Positions 57,293 through 64,000 of a DNA stretch of 64,000 nucleotides are shown piece after piece; the first letter of the stretch is position 1, and each line of letters starts with the position of its first letter. The stretch comes from Antedon mediterranea (taxonomy: Eukaryota > Echinodermata > Crinoidea > Comatulida > Antedonidae). The notes under the pieces are model-generated. The model was not told the DNA's origin and did not search any database. It worked only from the letters and a program-made list of their open reading frames with translations. The position numbers and the translations under genes were made by a program. The stretch lies in contig NC_092674.1 of the NCBI RefSeq assembly GCF_964355755.1, forward strand, positions 11,349,001 through 11,413,000, given 5' to 3'.

Positions 57293-57362
57293 CGTGGTAC
57301 GGCGGAACAGTATTAGTCCTCAGTTGTACAACTGAGGACTAATACTGTTCCGTCGTACCACG
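57293..57362. repeat. 70-bp near-perfect palindrome
   Basis: CGTGGTACGGCGGAACAGTA and TTAGTCCTCAGTTGT face their reverse complement around GTAC with one mismatch. It derives from the leader of the tRNA-like fold-back (compare 13,786-13,818). Confidence 0.9.
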
Positions 57363-57414
57363 CCGAGAATGTTAAAGAGTCGCTATCCAATTGAGTTTGA
57401 ACAATACCATGAAA

Positions 57415-57486
57415 GCCCCAGTGGTCTAATGGTTAGGACATCTGCATATCAAGCAGGCAGTCGGAGTTCAAGTCTCGGTTGGGACG
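57415..57486 (+). tRNA. tRNA-like sequence, anticodon AUC (pseudo)
   Basis: GCCCCAG acceptor strand, A box TGGTCTAATGGTTAGGA, anticodon loop ATATCAA, and 3' strand TTGGGAC. The T arm has changes (GGAGTTCAAGTCTCG). Same family as the copies at 13.87 and 14.22 kb. Confidence 0.55.
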
Positions 57487-57544
57487 ACTTTTTCTCATTC
57501 TCACAGATTTCCTCATCTTTATCGTTTCAAATTAATTAATTAAA

Positions 57545-57674
57545 TTTCATTATATCACCGGGCGGTTTCGAATTAATGTCCTAATGTGTTTTTTGTATAA
57601 ACAAATTAGGCAATGAATATTAATTCGAAACCGCCCGGTGATATACTGATATTTAATTAATTAATTTGAAACGA
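57545..57674. repeat. Fold-back arms around TATCACCGGGCGGTTT
   Basis: TATCACCGGGCGGTTTCGAA is repeated inverted as TTCGAAACCGCCCGGTGATA, with TTAATTAATTAAA outside. It corresponds to the central part of the fold-back at 13.8-14.35 kb. Confidence 0.85.
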
Positions 57675-57694
57675 TAATATATATATATATAAAT

Positions 57695-57842
57695 CCAAAG
57701 GCAAATTACTGAAAAAATGACAATGCTGTGGGTATCAGTGGCTGGATCTCAATGGAGATACAAAAAAAAGAGCGAAAAGCTAAATCAAAACGATAAAGTA
57801 AACAGCCAGAAAAGTTAGCAGAGCTTTCGGGCAACACTAGCC
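57695..57842 (+). repeat. Dispersed repeat X, copy 3, with degenerate hammerhead-like end
   Basis: The fullest copy. It ends GAGCTTTCGGGCAACACTAG with CCCTTCAATAG; on the minus strand this is CTATTGA, A, GGGC-TAGTGTT-GCCC, GAAAGCTC, that is a hammerhead layout with two core changes (CTGATGA expected). Confidence 0.8.
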
Positions 57843-57849
57843 CTTCAAT

Positions 57850-58046
57850 AGATGAGGGTGTATCAATTTGATCTCTGGTGCGCGTGCGTACAATTTAGGA
57901 CTAGTGCTACGCCGAGAATGTTAAAGAGTTGCTATTTAATCGAGTTTGAACAATACCACTGTTAGGACAACTGCATATCAAGCAGACGGTCCGAGTTCGA
58001 ATCTCACAGATTTCCTCATCTTTATCGTTTCAAATTAATTAATTAT
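57850..58046 (+). repeat. Truncated tRNA-like fold-back copy
   Basis: GATGAGGGTGTATCAATTTG leader, CGCCGAGAATGTTAAAGAG, then a tRNA remnant (GTTAGGACAACTGCATATCA to GAGTTCGAATCTC at 57,961-58,003) and the CTCATCTTTATCGTTTC tail. It lies just upstream of the splice acceptor of the TRIM-like gene. Confidence 0.75.
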
Positions 58047-58085
58047 AATATATTATACATATTAAGTTATTTTTTTAATTGCAGG

Positions 58086-59627
58086 ATGGCTAGCAACATC
58101 AATAAGAAAGAGTGCAGCCTTCAGAATCGGGTTCAGTCTGACAATAGAAAGTCTCACAATCTGGCACAAATTACAGATCTTAACAATCTCTTGGGAAGCA
58201 TCAGACTACATGAAAACAAAGATGAAAATGTTGCGCTGTGCCCCTCTCATGCTAAACCATTAAAGATGTATTGCACAAAATGTAAAGTACCAATATGCAT
58301 TGAATGCACAGAAATAAAACACGCAGCAGGGGACGGAAAACATGAACTAATTAACATTCTAACAGCATTTGATAAATTTAAGGACACCTCAGAAGAATTT
58401 AAGCAATCTGCAAATGAATTCAAAAGAAAAACAGAAAATGTACTCAAACTCGTCGTAAAGAATTCTACAGAACTAGAACAAAGTAAAAAAACAAGTCTCA
58501 CAAAAATTGATAACCAAGTTCAAGAAATGGTACAAATAATCCATATAAAAGGAGATGAAATGAAGAAAGAAGTTGAAGAACATTATGAAAATGAAAAGAA
58601 AGTTAATGACACACAGCTTACGAAATTAACAAAAATCACTTCTGAAGTAAATACAACTATTAGTTCCCTAAATCAGTTACTAATGAGTGAACCAACAACT
58701 GCTATGAAATCAAGTGAGATTGTATTAAATATGATGGAAGAATTTAATCAATCTGAAGAAATCAAACAAAAGGACAGCAGACAAATTAACTTCATCAGAA
58801 ACCAACATCCAATTGATTTACTGAAAGAAAATAGCATTGGAAATGTGGTATTCAAACCCCTTCCTATCAATGTAAGTGGAAAGCTTAGAGGTTTAGTAAA
58901 GTGTGATGATGATTGCTTTCTTGTTTCATCTTGGACAAATGAAATTTACAAGTACAACCTATCAGGAGAACATATAAGCAAGATTACACTGCCAGAAGAT
59001 ATGAGAGTTAACAGAATGTACAGAATGAAGAATGGAAACATAGCATTCAGTGATGGCAATAATAAATGCATTCAAGTATGCGATGTGAATGGTAATGTGA
59101 TCAAATCCATTGGTAAGGGTGCATTGGAATCTCCATGGGGTTTTCACATAGATGAGTCAACTAATGTTGTATATGTAGCAGATGTGATAATTGAACGTGT
59201 GTTTATGTTTAACCTCAATAGTGGTAAGACTTTAAAGATAATAGGAGCACAAAGGAATGGATTACATGGATACTGTGATGTTGCTCTTACAAAAACTAGA
59301 AACATACTTATGACAGATGAAGGAAGCAATCAAGTATTATTGTATGATAACAAGGACAAGTCACTAAAAGTACTTATCAATGAAGGAAATGAAGATGGAT
59401 ATGTTATAGGGCCAAAAGGAGTTGTAGTTGATGTGGATGATAACATCATCATAGCAAGTAAAAACAAGCTACAACTATTTAGTTGTGACGGATATTTTAT
59501 CAAAAGAATTGATCAACAAGAAGATGGAATTAATCATCCACGTCAGTTGTGTATTGTTTCATGTAACCCACACATGGTTGCTGTACTCAACCTTGGTGAC
59601 AGAATAATTAAAATCTTCAATTATTAA
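58086..59627 (+). CDS. B-box / coiled-coil / NHL-repeat protein (TRIM-like, no RING)
   Basis: 513 aa in one exon. A splice acceptor (TTTTTTTAATTGCAG) ends one base before the ATG, so at least one upstream exon exists. Residues 51-90 form a B-box 2 with ligands C52, H55, C63, C66, C71, C74, H79 and H86. About 92-240 is Lys/Glu-rich and probably coiled coil. About 255-513 is made of NHL-type repeats (GLVKCDDDCFLVSSWTNEIY, ESPWGFHIDESTNVVYVADV, GPKGVVVDVDDNIIIASKNK), a six-bladed propeller that binds protein or RNA. TRIM-NHL proteins are usually E3 ligases, but no RING precedes the B-box here; residues 8-40 may be what is left of one. It could act as a scaffold or decoy in innate or RNA regulation. 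The frame is fully intact. Confidence 0.92.
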   Translation: MASNINKKECSLQNRVQSDNRKSHNLAQITDLNNLLGSIRLHENKDENVALCPSHAKPLKMYCTKCKVPICIECTEIKHAAGDGKHELINILTAFDKFKDTSEEFKQSANEFKRKTENVLKLVVKNSTELEQSKKTSLTKIDNQVQEMVQIIHIKGDEMKKEVEEHYENEKKVNDTQLTKLTKITSEVNTTISSLNQLLMSEPTTAMKSSEIVLNMMEEFNQSEEIKQKDSRQINFIRNQHPIDLLKENSIGNVVFKPLPINVSGKLRGLVKCDDDCFLVSSWTNEIYKYNLSGEHISKITLPEDMRVNRMYRMKNGNIAFSDGNNKCIQVCDVNGNVIKSIGKGALESPWGFHIDESTNVVYVADVIIERVFMFNLNSGKTLKIIGAQRNGLHGYCDVALTKTRNILMTDEGSNQVLLYDNKDKSLKVLINEGNEDGYVIGPKGVVVDVDDNIIIASKNKLQLFSCDGYFIKRIDQQEDGINHPRQLCIVSCNPHMVAVLNLGDRIIKIFNY

Positions 59628-60500
59628 AATTTTACAAGAAAAACTCCTCCCCTGTATATAAACTGTATTTATTGTATTCCCTACATTGTAAATGTATATG
59701 CATACATTGAAATTTAAAACAAAATCAAATTATCAATTAATTTATAAATTAATCTTTTGTATACTTAAGACGTTGCGCAGTAATCAAAGGCAAATACGAG
59801 AACACTAAATTGAATTCCTTATGTAAAGGAAAATCGAGGTAATCATGAAAATTCCTTGTAGAGCCTCTCTATTGACCGACACGTCACCCGGAGCTACAAA
59901 TTGGAAGAAGAGGAAATTAATGTTCTATCATCACTGGTCATTCTATATTAAATTTTCGTCGAAATTGTGTTTCTTTTTCTGTTTTTGGCCCCATTGAAAA
60001 ATGTAATTTTCGGGGGCGACGTCATATACAACAATGGCATCCAATGAATTACGACATTGTTTTCCGCTTACTAATTACACATCGCTGGCGTAACACTTAC
60101 TACAAGGGAGCAACAACTCAGGGGAGCATACAACCTGAAGAACACGCCGCGGAATTGTCATTCGTTTCCATTTCAGTACACGCGAATATAACTTTCAACC
60201 TAAATTCTCTATCTCATAGCCTATTATTTCATCTCTCATGACAATCAATCTTCTTACACACAGTACTATATATAAAAAATTTGGGCCAAGAAACATTATT
60301 GAAAAAATATCTAAACACGATAATGTTTTCCCAGCGTCAAAAAGCGCCTTTCTTTTAGTAATACAAACAATGAAATGTCGAGATGATGAATGGTGTTTGA
60401 TGCACCCTGCAATTCCGAACTTAGACTACATTCCATTTTTTTTATGCTGGCCACAAATTATGGCAATTTATTTCCAATTTAAACTTAGATAAAACATCAG
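59628..60500. other. 3' flank of the TRIM-like gene, no gene recognised
   Basis: TTATTAAAATTTTAC overlaps the stop codon and offers an ATTAAA near the end of the frame. Open frames at 60,044-60,492 lack recognisable features. Confidence 0.4.
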
Positions 60501-60808
60501 TAAATACCTTTAAGCGTGCGTTTAAACTGTCTCTGATCTCGATATATGGTGAGTAAATACCACTCTACTTATTTATTATTTATTATATATCATACTATAT
60601 TATATGAAACATGAAATAATTTCTTTTTTTGTATACTGCCTTACTTATTTACTCAATGCTTTTATGTTTATTGTAATTATTATTATAGTCTAAGGTTGCT
60701 TACTAGCTTAAAGATCTATGCTCTGCACAGATCTTTATACATGCATCCTCCATGTACAGTACTAGGTTGTAGTAGTTGTGTAGTATGTGGAAAATAAATT
60801 GAATTGAA
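60501..60808 (+). mobile_element. LINE 3' end fragment
   Basis: NTFKRAFKLSLISIYGE and a stop (60,554-60,556) match the C-terminal end of LINE ORF2 (compare NLKNTLISVYGD at 31.6 kb, minus). A UTR of about 250 bp ends AAAATAAATTGAATTGAATG, a short-repeat tail. Confidence 0.65.
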
Positions 60809-62104
60809 TGTTATACGTATGAAGGTTGATCATGGAGCTAATTGTATAGCTTTATGATTTTATCTTACCGAAAATGATCGTAAACATACCAAACGCTGAT
60901 GTGCGGCTTCGATCTCGATGTATTATGTAAAATATTGTGTCAACTGTGACGCAAACCCGGTGACATGCGTCACAGAAACACTACGCGCACACTCTCTCAC
61001 TCACACATTTATGTGTAACATACCGGAATATTATATCGACCCAATATTGTAATAAATAACGTTATTCTCAATGTTTTATAAATCTTAAAAATAAAATCAA
61101 AGTGTATATAGCATGGTATAAACGTAGATCTCGAGCACACCACCAGCAGTGAAGTCAACCGATAATGATAGTATCCATCAATGACGTGCCATATTAGGTA
61201 ATCAGCCATATATTAAAAAAAAACAACTTTCAATACTTCAATAGATACAACAATTGTATTATTACACTTATAGGAGAAAGGAAAGGATTTATATGTATAT
61301 TTTATATGTATATAACAATTAGTTGATCGCAATTTGTGATAAGTGATTTTTGCACACCTCTGAGTTTAATAAATAAAATAATCTGTAAAAGAAATCCATT
61401 AAGTTTCTTATTTATTTTAAAGAATGATAATTCCTAATTTGACAACAGAAACGTTTCGTGTGGTTAAATTAAGGCATTTTTTGTTATTTGATAAGAGAAA
61501 TCAAATCATTGGATTGATTATGGGCGAGTCAGACATATATTGAACTTATCATCGTTATAGGAAACGCAACAAAACGCGTAGGTATATCCATGGATTAATG
61601 AATAGAATCCATGGTATATCCATATATTATCTATAAACAATAAAGAAACTATCAACATCAACAATCAATTCAACGAGTTTAAATTCATTACACTTCATGA
61701 TACCATATGCCAGTCCAGGGTCAGACATAAGCCGGATGCTTTTACGTTTAGGCCGCGACTAATGGATTGAGAAAATGGAGCAGAGATCGGCCGCATTATT
61801 TTTTTCCTATTAGGTTAAGGCAGAAATTATAGAGGACTTGAATCCAGGCATGAGTATTCATGATGTGACGGCAAACTCTGGAAATAGTTTTCACGCGGTA
61901 ACCGAAAATGATCTCTCGTTGCATTACATTGGTAACGTTGTTCAAACGACTATGGCGACGTTAAATCAACGAACATTTTTCAAATTGCCAACGTTGCGAC
62001 GATGTTTGAATTTTGACAGTTTTTTTACAACTTTTATGTAGATGACGTTAGACAGCACTTATGTATGGGGCGCCATACGCAGCAAAAGTTTCACCCAAAA
62101 ATAC
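60809..62104. other. No gene seen; contains one dispersed repeat
   Basis: 61,066-61,200 is the partner of the repeat in the subtilase intron at 20.65-20.79 kb. The open frame at 61,838-62,041 has no recognisable relative. The rest is AT-rich. Confidence 0.45.
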
Positions 62105-62257
62105 AAGTGGAAATTTTAAGACGTACTATGTAATTTTTAAAATACAAATGAACATTTTCAAATACTATGTCTGATTTTTTTAAATCGTACTGTATAATTT
62201 TTAAAATACAGGTCTGATTTTCGCCACAAACGTACGGTCTAAATTAAATTTAAAATG

Positions 62258-62577
62258 CGATTAGTCACGCTCAGTTAGACATCTCTAACTGAGTGTGACG
62301 GGTCATTCCATTTTTTGCTGGGAAGGCAATAGGTAAATTAAACATAGGTACTACTACTATCTAGCAGGCTGGGTCTAGCCTGCGCCTACAGTAGGCTTAA
62401 AGATCATCCTTCCTCAACGCGCACTTGGTAATAATCCACGTACCATACACCCCTACCACATGTGCGTTTGCGACGTATGTTTAATTTACCTATTGCCTCC
62501 CCAAAAAAAATGGAATGAACCGTCACGCTCAGTTACAGATGTCTAACCGAGCGTGACGAATCGCATTTTAAACATTG
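62258..62577. mobile_element. Inverted-repeat element nested in the fold-back's left arm
   Basis: AAATGCGATTAGTCACGCTC with AGTTAGACATCTCTAACTGA at the left mirrors GAGCGTGACGAATCGCATTT at the right. Inner arms GGCAATAGGTAAATTAAACA and TGTTTAATTTACCTATTGCC match exactly. The right arm of the large fold-back lacks it, so it inserted later. Confidence 0.85.
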
Positions 62578-62693
62578 CATTTAGACCTTACGTTTGAGGC
62601 GAAAATCAGACCTGAATTTTAATAGTGAAATTAGACCGTACGTTTGTACGAAAGCCCGTTCGGGCCACAAGTTAACTATATTTTAAAAGCTGT

Positions 62694-62891
62694 TATCTGG
62701 CGGCCGCCACTTAATTATCTGGCGGCCGCCACTTAATTATCTGGCGGCCGCCACTTAATTATCTGGCGGCCGCCACTTAATCATCTGGCGGCCGCCACTT
62801 AATTATCTGGCGGCCGCCACTTAATTATCTGGCGGCCGCCACTTAATTATCTGGAGGCCGCCACTTAATTATCTGGCGGCCGCCACTTAAT
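62694..62891. repeat. 22-bp minisatellite, nine copies, NotI site in most
   Basis: TATCTGGCGGCCGCCACTTA plus AT repeats exactly nine times (198 bp). One copy has AATCATC at its border and the eighth has GGAGGCC. Each unit is internally palindromic around GCGGCCGC. The mirror arm at 63,678-63,721 has only two copies. Confidence 0.97.
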
Positions 62892-63677
62892 AATTATTAC
62901 ATGTCCCGTCACGTGACATGTACGTGCATTGGATCAGAGGCGATGTTGCATATGGAACGCCATCGCTGCCTCCGGCAGCAAACTTTAATTCTATTCGGCT
63001 CTTTTACAACCATTACGTTCGGCTCTTTTAGCATTTGGCGCATTTCTATTCGGCCCATTTACCATATTTACGATTAAAGATGTGTTGAATAACCTAAAAT
63101 TAATTCATCTTTTTACAAATTTTGAGAGAGAAAGGGTAAATTATTATTGTTAAAACTTAGGCTGACACTAGACTAGGTCTAGCTAGCCTAGGCCATAAAT
63201 CAAACCTTTTCTCTTTCAAAATAGTCAATAAGGTGGGACAATTGCAAGTTCTCTAACACATTAATCATGTCAATAAAATGATTAGTCATATTGAAATAGC
63301 CTTCAAATTCATTTAATTCAACCAACCAAACATTTTACATGCTGCATCTGTATGTTTTGTAAACTTTTCATAGACTCATTTCCAGCCGTTGATTTTCTTC
63401 CATTTGACCCCATGTAAAAGGTTAGAATTTAATTGCGCCGTATAAAAAAATAAAAAAGAGCCGAACGTAATGGTAAATGGGCCGAATAAAAAAGAGCCGA
63501 ATGCTGAAAGAGCCGAACGTAATGGTAAATGGGCCGAATAGAAATGCGCCGAATGGTAAAAGAGCCGAATAGAATTAAAGTTTGCTGCCGGAGGCAGCGA
63601 TGGCGTTCCATATGCAACATCGCCTCTGATCCAATGCACGTACATGTCATGTCACGTGACGGGACATGTACTAATTA

Positions 63678-63721
63678 TTAAGTGGCGGCCGCCAGATAAT
63701 TAAGTGGCGGCCGCCAGATAA
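63678..63721. repeat. 22-bp minisatellite, two copies in the opposite arm
   Basis: Inverted form ATTAAGTGGCGGCCGCCAGA plus TA, twice. Same unit as 62,694-62,891. Confidence 0.95.
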
Positions 63722-64000
63722 CAGCTTTTAAAATATAGTTATCTTGTGGCCCGAACGGGCTTCCGTACGTTTGAGTGGGGTACAATAGACCTGTGTTTTA
63801 AAAATTACACAGTACGTTTTAAGAAATCAGACATAGTATTTGGAAATGTTTATTTGTATTTAAAAAATCACACAGTACGTTTTAAGAAATCAGACAGTAT
63901 TTTAAAATATTAATTTGTATTTTAACAATTACACAGCACGTTTTAAAATTTCAACTTTAGTAGAAATAGGCAAAACGCGAGCCTTTTTTGGAATGGGTTA

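Larger units (their letters stand above)
62105..63955. mobile_element. 1.85-kb fold-back element
   Basis: Outer arms: GGAAATTTTAAGACGTACTA near 62,110 mirrors GCACGTTTTAAAATTTC near 63,930, with TCTGATTTTTTTAAATCGTA-type subrepeats on both sides. Middle arms: ACGAAAGCCCGTTCGGGCCA mirrors GTGGCCCGAACGGGCTTCCG. Then 22-bp minisatellites, ACATGTCCCGTCACGTGACA, and the TTCGGCTC family sequence up to about 63,062 and from 63,425. The centre (63,070-63,420) is unique AT-rich DNA without an ORF. A second inverted-repeat element is nested in the left arm. It fits a Foldback-type DNA transposon. Confidence 0.8.

Noticed and set aside
62694-62891. Regular 22-bp spacing as a possible CRISPR array
   Set aside because: The units are contiguous with no spacers, in an animal genome, and belong to a fold-back arm.

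Overview
This window looks like animal nuclear DNA, AT-rich and heavily colonised by repeats. The evidence is GT-AG introns with consistent phases in several minus-strand genes, animal-type non-LTR and Penelope-like retroelements, many short inverted-repeat elements, and a B-box/coiled-coil/NHL (TRIM-like) protein. A marine invertebrate deuterostome such as an echinoderm is my best guess, from the TRIM-NHL gene, the repeat families and the frequent TAGGCCTA motifs. The species cannot be fixed from sequence alone.

Layout. 0-6.6 kb: no gene, a 141-bp satellite (2.8-4.1 kb) and a decayed Penelope-like reverse transcriptase. 7.1-13.5 kb, minus strand: a broken multi-exon transposon-type gene. Its 5' exons resemble the zinc-binding and RING N-terminal region of RAG1, and its 3' exons carry a transposase-like signature. 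A 3.4-kb long-TIR element sits against its first visible exon. 13.8-14.35 kb: a fold-back element with a tRNA-like sequence in each arm. 16.9-22.3 kb: three MITE families in and around a seven-exon proteinase K-like subtilase (minus), which has a 2-nt frameshift. 23.7-25.35 kb: an unrecognised spliced gene (minus). 25.6-27.3 kb: a LINE reverse transcriptase (plus).

27.7-34.7 kb holds repeat families, a hAT-like MITE with a clean 7-bp target duplication, and two more LINE remnants. 37.2-51.8 kb is a tandem array of three almost identical 4,013-bp units plus a fourth partial unit. The fourth unit lacks a 1.4-kb insertion carried by the others, so it records the older state. 54.1-55.6 kb holds diverged copies of repeats seen elsewhere in the window.

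55.6-57.1 kb is a 5'-truncated Penelope-like element (RT YIDD box, Cys linker, GIY-YIG endonuclease), with a well-formed hammerhead-ribozyme candidate in its 3' region. 57.1-58.05 kb has two nested copies of a tRNA-like fold-back. 58.09-59.63 kb is the only clearly intact long gene, a 513-aa B-box/NHL protein without a RING. The window ends with a 1.85-kb fold-back element (62.1-63.95 kb) bearing a NotI-site minisatellite.

The genes do not form a pathway; apart from the subtilase, the B-box/NHL gene and one unrecognised gene, what is readable belongs to mobile elements. The observations most worth following are the RAG1-N-like transposon gene, the hammerhead motif, the 4-kb array with its empty-site copy, and the amplified tRNA-like fold-back.
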